A DNA stretch of 10,292 nucleotides from the NCBI GenBank assembly GCA_029865515.1, contig JAOUGQ010000094.1, forward strand, positions 1 to 10,292. Direction: 5' to 3'. The position numbers and the translations under genes were made by a program. Source of the stretch: Nitrospirota bacterium. GTDB lineage: Bacteria > Nitrospirota > Nitrospiria > Nitrospirales > UBA8639. The notes under the pieces are model-generated. The model ran no database searches. It saw only the letters and a list, made by a program, of their open reading frames with translations, and had not been told where the DNA came from. The first letter of the stretch is position 1. Every line of letters begins with the position of its first letter. This document shows, one piece after another, positions 1 through 6,204 of this stretch.

Positions 1-32
1 GGTTGGGGATTTTTTTTTGCCAATTGAACCCA

Positions 33-50
33 TTGCTGCTTTTGCTGCTT
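33..50. repeat. Tandem 9-bp repeat, TTGCTGCTT x2
   Basis: Two perfect adjacent copies of TTGCTGCTT lie about 140 bp upstream of the porin start. Nothing else in 1-132 is clearly recognisable. A T-run followed by TTGC at 10-20 has GG at the right distance for a sigma-54 -24/-12 pair, but the rest of the consensus is missing. The role of the repeat is unknown; it could be a regulator binding site or chance. Confidence 0.45.
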
Positions 51-132
51 GGGGAAACCCTAAAAAGTCTCGTCAATGAAGCGTGGCTGGTCATCGTTAA
101 GGCAGAGTGGCGTGGGGAAATCCTGGGCGTGC

Positions 133-151
133 CATGGTTCATGAAACCATG
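133..151. promoter_or_regulatory. 7-bp inverted repeat upstream of the porin start
   Basis: CATGGTT and AACCATG form a perfect 7-bp inverted repeat around a 5-nt centre (CATGA). It sits 35 bp before the chosen porin start codon. It could be an operator for a dimeric regulator or a small hairpin in the leader of the porin-amtB message. No protein can be assigned from sequence alone. Confidence 0.35.
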
Positions 152-186
152 ACTGCATGGAGGAACGAATGATTGGAGGCCTGTTG

Positions 187-1392
187 ATGGAAATCAGCTT
201 TCACGAAAAACATGATTATAGCAAGCGAGAAGGGTTGTTGATCTTCTGTATAGCGTTGTTGGTGACGTTTGGGGGATCGAGCTTCAGCCATGCCGGGGTA
301 CTATCCAAGGAGGATTTCAAACTCTATGGATATGTGGACGCGTCCTACACTCAAAATTTCAATAATCCCAAAAATTCCGGTGCCAACGCGAATCATTTAC
401 GCATCTTTGACGGAGATTCCAATTCCTTCAGGCCCAATATGGCTCAATTGGTCTTTGAAAAGGAAGGAACGAACGGGACCACAGCCATGGAGCGTGCTGG
501 GTTCCGGGTCAAATTAGATGTTGGGGAGGACGCCCAATTTACGGGGGGAAGAACGGGCGACGATATAGATTTTCAGGAACTCTATGCTCAGTTTGTCGCC
601 CCCATCGGAAATGGACTGGATATTCGGATCGGCCGCATGAATACCTTGGTGGGATATGAAGTCATTGAGAGCCCTTTCAATCCTAATTTTTCACGATCCT
701 GGTTGTTTGGATTGGGTCAGCCATTTACCACCACCGGAATTCGCCTTTCATATGCCGTTAGCGAGAGACTTTCGGTGGCGGTGGGGGCGATTAATTCCTT
801 CACCGGATTGACGGAAGATACGAATTCGGCCAAATCGGTGGAAGGGTTGGTGTCCTTTAAGCCAACTGAACAGCTTGGAGTCAATCTATACGGATTTTTC
901 GGGAGAGAGAGTTCCAATACCGTCTCTGGTGCGGGGAAACGGGTCCTTATCGGGAGTTATGTGACCTTCCAGGCGACTGAGCAATTAGGCTTTGTCGTGG
1001 AGGGGTATTATGCCAATCAGGAAAATGGGAGTGGGATCAGCTCGGGTCGCAATGCCCGTTGGAATGGTCTTGCAGGGTATACCATTTATGATTTTGATGA
1101 TCAATGGGGAGTGCGTGTTCGCGGAGAAATTTTTGAGGATGCCGGAGGCGACCAGAGCTGCTTGGGGTCGGCTGGATCAGGCGGAAATGCAAATGTCTGT
1201 ACCATTGGAGCTCCGATCGCCCAAACCCTTTGGGAGACGACGCTGACCTTACAGTATAAGCCTGCTCCCTCGCTGATCACGCGACTGGAATTCCGCTATG
1301 ACAAGTCAGATCAAAATGTTTTTTTAGATGGTCGCAACACTCCAACAAATAATCAGCAAACGTTAGCAGTGGAAGCCATTTTCCTCTTTTAA
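187..1392 (+). CDS. Outer-membrane beta-barrel porin, BBP2/OmpL-like family
   Basis: Predicted outer-membrane porin of 401 aa. After a basic stretch (KRE) there is a hydrophobic signal core and a signal peptidase I-like site (SFSHA|G, after about residue 36). The mature protein begins with the FKLYGYVDASY strand and continues as alternating amphipathic strands rich in Gly and aromatics. It ends in AIFLF, the terminal aromatic expected for BAM-dependent insertion. The layout resembles the BBP2 (putative beta-barrel porin-2) family, but the transported substrate cannot be read from the sequence. Cys325 and Cys338 flank a Gly/Ser-rich stretch and may form a loop disulfide. ATG187 was chosen because GGAGG at 175-179 precedes it by 7 nt. 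ATG169 also has a GGAGG (159-163, spacing 5), and ATG157 is possible, so the start is uncertain by up to 10 residues. It lies 23 bp ahead of amtB, so it is probably cotranscribed and linked to ammonium uptake. Confidence 0.8.
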   Translation: MEISFHEKHDYSKREGLLIFCIALLVTFGGSSFSHAGVLSKEDFKLYGYVDASYTQNFNNPKNSGANANHLRIFDGDSNSFRPNMAQLVFEKEGTNGTTAMERAGFRVKLDVGEDAQFTGGRTGDDIDFQELYAQFVAPIGNGLDIRIGRMNTLVGYEVIESPFNPNFSRSWLFGLGQPFTTTGIRLSYAVSERLSVAVGAINSFTGLTEDTNSAKSVEGLVSFKPTEQLGVNLYGFFGRESSNTVSGAGKRVLIGSYVTFQATEQLGFVVEGYYANQENGSGISSGRNARWNGLAGYTIYDFDDQWGVRVRGEIFEDAGGDQSCLGSAGSGGNANVCTIGAPIAQTLWETTLTLQYKPAPSLITRLEFRYDKSDQNVFLDGRNTPTNNQQTLAVEAIFLF

Positions 1393-1415
1393 CAAGTGGA
1401 GAAGGAGCCAAGACA

Positions 1416-2729
1416 ATGAAATGTTTCATACCGAGAGGCAGTATAAGTATATTCTGTGGCTTCATGGCCTTCCTGGCCTGGAGTTGTTGGAGCTCAACGG
1501 TACTGGCAGAGGATGGCGGAGCGCCACAAATCAATGCCGGGGACACGGGGTGGGTGTTAATTTCTTCGGCGTTGGTGTTGGCCATGATCATCCCGGGATT
1601 GGCGTTGTTCTATGGAGGGATGGTTCGCAGTAAAAACGTGTTAAGTACAATGATGCATAGCTTTATTGCTATCTGCATCGTGAGCGTGGTCTGGGTATTT
1701 TGGGGCTATAGTCTCGCATTTGCTCCCGATGTGGGAGGAGTCATTGGAGGACTTCAATGGTTGGGGTTGAGCGGAGTCGGGCCCGACCCACTCGAAGGGT
1801 TTACCATTCCACATCTGGCATTCATGGTTTTTCAGCTCATGTTTGCAGGGATTACGGTGGCACTCATTAGCGGAGCCATCGCCGAACGCATGAAATTCAG
1901 CGCCTTTTTCCTGTTTGCTATTTTATGGGTCACCTTCATTTATGCGCCCCTGGCTCATTGGGTCTGGGGAGGCGGTTGGTTGGCGGGGTTAGGTGACTTA
2001 GACTTTGCCGGTGGGACGGTTGTCCATATCAGTTCTGGTGTAGCGGCCTTAGCCTGTGCTCTTGTCTTAGGAAAACGGCATGGATATGGTACCGACAATA
2101 TGAGCCCCCATAACCTCCCGTTTACAGTCGTGGGGGCCAGTTTATTATGGGTAGGATGGTTTGGATTTAATGCTGGAAGTGCGCTTGCCGCCAACGGAGT
2201 TGCGGCGAGTGCGTTTGTCGCCACCCATGTGGCGACTGCCGCCGGAGCCTTAGCCTGGCTTGGCGTTGAGTGGGGCTATCGCGGAAAACCGACCTTGTTA
2301 GGCGCGGCCAGCGGCGCTGTGGCGGGCCTGGTGGCCATCACCCCCGCAGCCGGGTATGTTGGGCCGGTTTCGGCTATTGTCATCGGTTTGGGTGGGGGAG
2401 TGGTGTGCTATCTTGGTGTCTTTTTGAAAAATAAACTTGGTTATGATGATGCCTTGGATGTGCTCGGCATTCATGGAATTGGAGGAACCTGGGGCGCCTT
2501 GGCAACGGGGTTATTTGCCAGTATGGGTGGAGGCATGGGGCTCTTTTTTGGAAATCCGGGACAGGTGGTCATCCAAGCCATTGGAGTTGGCGCGACATGG
2601 GTCTTTTCTTTTCTGGGAACGTTTCTCATTCTTAAGATTGTCGATGGTGTGGTTGGATTACGTGTCAATAAAGAGGAGGAAGTCCTCGGATTGGATCTGA
2701 CACAGCACAGAGAACGGGCATACGGATAA
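1416..2729 (+). CDS. amtB: AmtB-type ammonium transporter (first copy)
   Basis: Ammonium channel of the Amt/MEP/Rh family, 437 aa, inner membrane. It has a signal-like N-terminus (possible cleavage VLA|ED after residue 31) and about eleven hydrophobic helices. Signature residues align with E. coli AmtB: Phe143 (F107) and Phe251 (F215) for the phenyl gate, Trp184 (W148) and Ser255 (S219) for ligand recruitment, Asp196 (D160), and the twin pore histidines His204 and His353 (H168/H318). DFAGGTVVHISSG and GWFGFNAGSA are diagnostic. The C-terminal tail GLDLTQHRERAYG resembles the cytoplasmic tail that contacts PII. The start is supported by AAGGAG (1402-1407) with 8-nt spacing. It follows the porin by 23 bp and precedes glnK by 114 bp, the classic amt-glnK partnership. 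All catalytic residues are intact, so transport is expected. Confidence 0.96.
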   Translation: MKCFIPRGSISIFCGFMAFLAWSCWSSTVLAEDGGAPQINAGDTGWVLISSALVLAMIIPGLALFYGGMVRSKNVLSTMMHSFIAICIVSVVWVFWGYSLAFAPDVGGVIGGLQWLGLSGVGPDPLEGFTIPHLAFMVFQLMFAGITVALISGAIAERMKFSAFFLFAILWVTFIYAPLAHWVWGGGWLAGLGDLDFAGGTVVHISSGVAALACALVLGKRHGYGTDNMSPHNLPFTVVGASLLWVGWFGFNAGSALAANGVAASAFVATHVATAAGALAWLGVEWGYRGKPTLLGAASGAVAGLVAITPAAGYVGPVSAIVIGLGGGVVCYLGVFLKNKLGYDDALDVLGIHGIGGTWGALATGLFASMGGGMGLFFGNPGQVVIQAIGVGATWVFSFLGTFLILKIVDGVVGLRVNKEEEVLGLDLTQHRERAYG

Positions 2730-2764
2730 CAAGCGGAAGATAGGTGAGATATTTCCAGGAGCAA

Positions 2765-2780
2765 TGGTACGATGGGGGCT
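2765..2780 (+). promoter_or_regulatory. Candidate sigma-54 (-24/-12) promoter for glnK-amtB2
   Basis: TGGTACG, four bases, then GGGCT matches the RpoN consensus TGGCACG-N4-TTGCW at 9 of 12 defined positions. The invariant GG (2766-2767) and GC (2778-2779) are separated by exactly 10 bp. It lies about 64 bp upstream of the glnK ATG, in the only sizeable gap within the amt-glnK cluster. NtrC/RpoN control of glnK-amt operons is well established in Proteobacteria. Weak points are the T for C at -22 and GG for TT in the -12 element, and I see no clear NtrC dyad (GCAC...GTGC) nearby. Confidence 0.35.
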
Positions 2781-2843
2781 CCAGAACGTGAGTTATAAGA
2801 GGCGTTTCACAGAGTTTTTTAATCCAATGGAAGGATGGTCCCT

Positions 2844-3182
2844 ATGAAGTTGATTCAAGCCATTATTAAACCCTTTAAGCTAGATGAAGTGAAAGATGCC
2901 TTGATTGAACTGGGCATTCAGGGAATGACGGTCACCGAAGTAAAAGGTTTTGGCCGGCAGAAAGGGCACAAAGAGACGTATCGGGGAACCGAATACCAAA
3001 TTGAATTCGTTCCAAAAATTAAACTGGAAATCGCCTTAGCCGATAATCGTGTGGCTGAAGCGCTGGAAGTCATTACCCGTGCCGCCAAAACCGGCAGTAT
3101 TGGCGATGGAAAGATTTTTGTCTCTGAATTGCATAGCGTCATCCGCATTCGTACAGGGGAATCAGGCGAGGGAGCGGTCTGA
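2844..3182 (+). CDS. glnK: PII nitrogen-regulatory protein, GlnK/GlnB type
   Basis: Trimeric PII signal protein of 112 aa, the same length as E. coli GlnB and GlnK. It senses ATP/ADP and 2-oxoglutarate and controls partners such as AmtB and the GS adenylyltransferase. Visible features are the start MKLIQAIIKPFKL, the T-loop GFGRQKGHKETYRGTEY with Tyr51 in the uridylylation position, and the nucleotide-binding GDGKIF at 87-92. Residue 85 is Ser where E. coli PII has Lys. An ATG nine bases upstream (2835) is in frame, but 2844 aligns exactly with the family N-terminus and has GGAAGGA (2829-2835) at 8-nt spacing. Placed between two amt genes, it is called GlnK by context; sequence alone does not separate GlnK from GlnB. 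Tyr51 implies a GlnD uridylyltransferase elsewhere, as none is in this window. Confidence 0.96.
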   Translation: MKLIQAIIKPFKLDEVKDALIELGIQGMTVTEVKGFGRQKGHKETYRGTEYQIEFVPKIKLEIALADNRVAEALEVITRAAKTGSIGDGKIFVSELHSVIRIRTGESGEGAV

Positions 3183-3225
3183 CAATTTTTCCCACACCAA
3201 ACAATTGCTTGCTCGAGGAGGGGAT

Positions 3226-4539
3226 ATGAAGTGGTTCCGCCCACGCTCAATGATTGGCGCTTTAACAGGGTTGGTGCTTTGGATAAGTATAAGTGAGGCA
3301 TCGGCAGTCTTGGCAGGTGAAGGTGGTTTGCTCAAGATTGATACGGGTGATACGGCCTGGCTTTTAATCTCTTCGGCGCTTGTGCTGTGTATGACGCTTC
3401 CTGGATTAGCCCTATTTTACGGGGGGCTGGTTCGTCGCAAAAATGTGCTCGGGACCATCATGCATACGATAGTGATTCTTTGCCTGATTAGTCTGCTTTG
3501 GGTGATTTGTGGGTATAGCTTAGCCTTTGGCCCCGATATCGGAGGGGTAATTGGAGGGCTTGAATGGCTTGGTCTACAGGGTGTGGGGTTGGAACCCAGC
3601 CCTTCCTATGCCTCGACAGTGCCACATCAAGTCTTCATGATCTTTCAGCTGATGTTTGCGGCCATTACCGTTGCGCTTATAACGGGCAGCATTGCCGAGC
3701 GAATGAATTTTAAAGCATTACTTTGGTTTTCAGTTTTGTGGTCTCTCTTCGTGTATACCCCGTTGGCTCATTGGGTATGGGGTGGAGGGTGGCTAGCCAG
3801 ACTCGGAGCACTGGATTTTGCCGGTGGGGCAGTGGTCCACATCAGTTCAGGGTTTGGAGCGCTGGTGTGTGCGGTCATGCTCGGGAAACGGAAGGGATTC
3901 GGCGTGGAACCGATGCCACCCCATAATTTGCCGATGACTATCCTGGGAACAGGCCTTCTCTGGTTTGGATGGTTTGGGTTTAACGCGGGGAGTGCGTTAG
4001 GAGCTAACGGTGTCGCCGCGGCCGCGTTTATTGCCACCCACACTGCAGCATCGGCAGGGGGAATCAGTTGGATGGTGGCAGAGTGGGTGCACCGGGGCAA
4101 ACCAACGGTGTTGGGTGTCGCCAGCGGGGTGGTTGCAGGTTTGGCAACGGTAACCCCTGGAGCAGGATTTATCGGACCAATTTCAGCGCTTGTGATTGGG
4201 CTTGTCGCCGGGAGCTTATGCTATGCCGCCGTAGTTTGGAAAATGCGTCTGGGTTATGACGATTCGCTCGATGTCGTGGGCATTCATGGAGTCGGCGGCT
4301 TTACGGGAATATTGGCCACCGGGCTTTTCGCATCAATCGGGTCCCAGGGGTTGTTTTTTGGAAACCCGGGACAGTTTGGTATACAAGTGGTATTGGCTTT
4401 GGTAACCTTAGCCTTTTCTGTCCTTGGAACTTATCTCATTCTAAAAATTTTGGATATGACCGTTGGGCTCAGAGTGTCCGCTCAGGATGAAGAAATGGGG
4501 TTGGATCTTAGCCAACACAATGAACGGGCCTATTCATAA
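3226..4539 (+). CDS. amtB: AmtB-type ammonium transporter (second copy)
   Basis: Second Amt family ammonium channel, 437 aa, exactly the length of the first copy and alignable with it almost throughout. Key residues are conserved: Phe144, Trp185, Asp197, His205, Trp249, Phe252, Ser256 and His354. It has a signal-like N-terminus (possible cleavage VLA|GE after residue 30) and the tail GLDLSQHNERAYS. The reading frame is open from 3049, inside glnK. ATG3226 is nevertheless the start: it has GAGGAGGGG directly upstream (3215-3223) and gives an N-terminus matching the first copy. It is 43 bp behind glnK, so almost certainly cotranscribed with it. The two Amt proteins differ mostly in the N-terminal leader, in the residue 118-132 loop (GVGLEPSPSYAS here) and at scattered helix positions, which suggests an old duplication rather than a recent one. 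Confidence 0.96.
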   Translation: MKWFRPRSMIGALTGLVLWISISEASAVLAGEGGLLKIDTGDTAWLLISSALVLCMTLPGLALFYGGLVRRKNVLGTIMHTIVILCLISLLWVICGYSLAFGPDIGGVIGGLEWLGLQGVGLEPSPSYASTVPHQVFMIFQLMFAAITVALITGSIAERMNFKALLWFSVLWSLFVYTPLAHWVWGGGWLARLGALDFAGGAVVHISSGFGALVCAVMLGKRKGFGVEPMPPHNLPMTILGTGLLWFGWFGFNAGSALGANGVAAAAFIATHTAASAGGISWMVAEWVHRGKPTVLGVASGVVAGLATVTPGAGFIGPISALVIGLVAGSLCYAAVVWKMRLGYDDSLDVVGIHGVGGFTGILATGLFASIGSQGLFFGNPGQFGIQVVLALVTLAFSVLGTYLILKILDMTVGLRVSAQDEEMGLDLSQHNERAYS

Positions 4540-4553
4540 CGGCTATGCTCTGG

Positions 4554-4570
4554 CACAGGTAAGCGCTGTG
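4554..4570. promoter_or_regulatory. Inverted repeat upstream of glnA, possible operator
   Basis: CACAG and CTGTG form a perfect 5-bp inverted repeat with a 7-bp centre in the amtB2-glnA gap. It overlaps a TGGCAC hexamer (4551-4556) that looks like a sigma-54 -24 element. The nearest downstream GC dinucleotides lie 9 and 11 bp from GG rather than the required 10, so a sigma-54 promoter is not supported. It lies about 58 bp upstream of the -35 box proposed for glnA, compatible with a regulator site. Confidence 0.25.
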
Positions 4571-4627
4571 GAAGCGGCTTTAACAACCGATAATCGTCAG
4601 GTGTTGGGAATTTTGATTGTCGTTGAG

Positions 4628-4656
4628 TTGAAGGGGGTTGGTACTTTTTTTATAAA
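4628..4656 (+). promoter_or_regulatory. Candidate sigma-70-like promoter for glnA
   Basis: TTGAAG (4628-4633) and TATAAA (4651-4656) are separated by exactly 17 bp, matching the -35/-10 consensus at 4 of 6 and 5 of 6 positions. Transcription would start near 4663 and give a leader of about 20 nt, which includes the strong ribosome binding site at 4671-4678. It would let glnA be expressed independently of the amt-glnK operon. Confidence 0.5.
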
Positions 4657-4683
4657 CAGATGTTCCTGAGAAGGAGGTATTGA

Positions 4684-6093
4684 ATGACCGCGAAAGAAGT
4701 GCTGGATTTTGCGAAAAAGAACAAGGTGGAAATGGTCGATGTGAAGTTTGTCGATCTCCTTGGTACCTGGCAGCATTTTTCCATCCCGACATCAGAGTTA
4801 ACGTTGGATTTATTTAAAGACGGCTCTGGATTTGATGGATCGTCTATCCGCGGCTGGCGGATGATCCAAAATAGCGACATGTTGGTGGTTCCCGATCCGA
4901 ATACGGCCTGCATGGACCCGTTCACGGAAATTCCCACTCTCAGCATGATTGCAGACGTGCAGGATCCGATTACCCGCACGATTTATGAGCGGGACCCTCG
5001 CGGGGTGGCGCTTCGAGCGGAGCAATATCTCAAGAGCACAAAAATCGGAGATATTTCCTACTGGGGGCCAGAAGCCGAATTTTTCATTTTTGATCATGTG
5101 TCGTTTGATCAAAATAGCCACTCCAGTTACTACTTTGTCGACTCGGAAGAAGGGATTTGGAATTCCGGGAAAGATGGGGAGAACCTCGGCTCTCGCCCCC
5201 GCCACAAGGAAGGGTACTTCCCCGTGGCTCCCGTTGACTCTCAGCAGGATATCCGGTCAGAGATGTGCCGGGAAATGGAAAAAGTCGGGATACGCGTCGA
5301 GAAACAGCATCATGAAGTGGCCACGGCCGGTCAAGCAGAAATTGATCTTCGATTTGATACGTTAATCAAGATGGCCGACCAGATGATGATGTACAAATAT
5401 ATTGTGCGAAATGTCGCCCGCCGGCATAACAAAACAGTGACGTTTATGCCCAAGCCGCTCTTTGGAGACAACGGCACCGGGATGCATACGCATCAAAGTA
5501 TTTGGAAAGACGGGAAGCCCCTGTTTGCCGGGAAAGAGTATGCGGGCATTTCTCAGATGTGCTTGTATTATATCGGAGGCATTCTCAAACACGGTCCGGC
5601 CTTAGCAGCGCTGACCAACCCTATCACAAATTCGTATAAACGGCTGACTCCGGGGTTTGAAGCGCCGGTGTTGCTAGCGTACTCCAGCCGGAACCGATCG
5701 GCGGGAATCAGGATTCCCATGTATTCTCCCAGTCCGAAAGCCAAGCGGATTGAAGTCCGGTTCCCTGACCCGTCCTGCAATATGTATTTGGCCTTCAGTG
5801 CCATGCTGATGGCAGGGTTAGATGGGATTCAGAATAAAATTCATCCTGGCGAAGCTATGGACAAAAACCTCTACGACTTAGAGCCGGAGGAATTAGGAAA
5901 TATTCCTTCCCTACCGTCGAGTCTTGAACAGGCATTAAAACATCTAGAGGATGACCATGAATTTCTTTTGAAAGGTGGAGTGTTTTCCGAGGATCTGATT
6001 GAGGCCTGGATCGGCTTTAAGCGGGCGAACGAAATCGATGCCATCAGGGTCAGGCCCCACCCGTACGAATACTTCATGTACTATGATGTGTAA
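4684..6093 (+). CDS. glnA: Glutamine synthetase type I (GSI-beta, adenylylatable)
   Basis: ATP-dependent ligation of ammonium to glutamate; 469 aa, typical for dodecameric bacterial GSI. Visible motifs are the Asp latch region DGSGFDGSS (Asp51), the metal-binding WGPEAEFFIFD (Glu130, Glu132), HHEVATAGQAE (Glu211, Glu219), the ATP/glutamate loop GTGMHTHQS, the Glu flap TPGFEAP (Glu326), NRSA, and IEVRFPD (Glu357, Arg359). The loop NLYDLEPEE places Tyr397 at the same number as the E. coli adenylylation site (codon 5872-5874). The enzyme should therefore be controlled by a GlnE-type adenylyltransferase, candidates for which are encoded just downstream. The start has AAGGAGGT (4671-4678), near-perfect Shine-Dalgarno, with 5-nt spacing. 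It sits 144 bp after the second amtB with its own candidate promoter and may also receive read-through from the amt operon. Confidence 0.98.
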   Translation: MTAKEVLDFAKKNKVEMVDVKFVDLLGTWQHFSIPTSELTLDLFKDGSGFDGSSIRGWRMIQNSDMLVVPDPNTACMDPFTEIPTLSMIADVQDPITRTIYERDPRGVALRAEQYLKSTKIGDISYWGPEAEFFIFDHVSFDQNSHSSYYFVDSEEGIWNSGKDGENLGSRPRHKEGYFPVAPVDSQQDIRSEMCREMEKVGIRVEKQHHEVATAGQAEIDLRFDTLIKMADQMMMYKYIVRNVARRHNKTVTFMPKPLFGDNGTGMHTHQSIWKDGKPLFAGKEYAGISQMCLYYIGGILKHGPALAALTNPITNSYKRLTPGFEAPVLLAYSSRNRSAGIRIPMYSPSPKAKRIEVRFPDPSCNMYLAFSAMLMAGLDGIQNKIHPGEAMDKNLYDLEPEELGNIPSLPSSLEQALKHLEDDHEFLLKGGVFSEDLIEAWIGFKRANEIDAIRVRPHPYEYFMYYDV

Positions 6094-6105
6094 GAGGTGA
6101 TTGTG

Positions 6106-6133
6106 ATCTTTCCCGCATGAATGCGGGGAAGAT
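6106..6133. terminator. Hairpin after glnA, probable terminator without U-tract
   Basis: ATCTTTCCCGCAT and ATGCGGGGAAGAT pair over 13 bp with one G-U wobble and a very tight apex (GA centre). The hairpin begins 12 bp after the glnA stop. No T-run follows on the plus strand, so it is not a classical intrinsic terminator. It may act as an RNA 3' end stabiliser, or work with the inverted repeat at 6145-6204 between these convergent genes. Confidence 0.5.
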
Positions 6134-6144
6134 TCGGTGCTTCC

Positions 6145-6204
6145 CTAACGCCCGGGTTATTTAAAGAGTGGATTGAAAAATCCCTTCTTTGGCCCGGGCG
6201 TTAG
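6145..6204. repeat. Perfect 12-bp inverted repeat with nested GAAA hairpin between convergent genes
   Basis: CTAACGCCCGGG (6145-6156) is the exact reverse complement of CCCGGGCGTTAG (6193-6204), with a 36-bp centre. Inside lies a small hairpin, GGATT-GAAA-AATCC (6170-6183), capped by a GNRA-type tetraloop. The right arm overlaps the stop codon of the minus-strand gene by 4 bp. Likely roles are a bidirectional transcription barrier between converging genes or a dispersed palindromic intergenic element. No strong T-run follows on either strand. Confidence 0.6.

Noticed and set aside
5..21. GGGG, T-run, TTGCC upstream of the porin as a sigma-54 site
   Set aside because: GG and GC spacing is correct, but the CACG part and the following W are absent, and the T-run makes a chance match easy.
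3049..3225. Upstream extension of the second amtB frame into glnK
   Set aside because: It overlaps glnK out of frame, lacks Amt similarity, and a strong Shine-Dalgarno plus family-like N-terminus mark 3226 as the start.
4551..4566. TGGCAC followed by GC, resembling a sigma-54 promoter for glnA
   Set aside because: The GG-to-GC distance is 9 or 11 bp, not the strict 10. A better-spaced sigma-70-like promoter lies closer to the gene.
4810..5205. Long open frames opposite or overlapping glnA, amtB and glnE genes
   Set aside because: They overlap strongly conserved genes, show no recognisable domains or start signals, and have compositions typical of shadow frames.
6145..6204. Small mobile element (MITE) with 12-bp terminal repeats
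   Set aside because: No target-site duplication flanks it and each arm contains its own CCCGGG palindrome, so a structural or terminator role is simpler.
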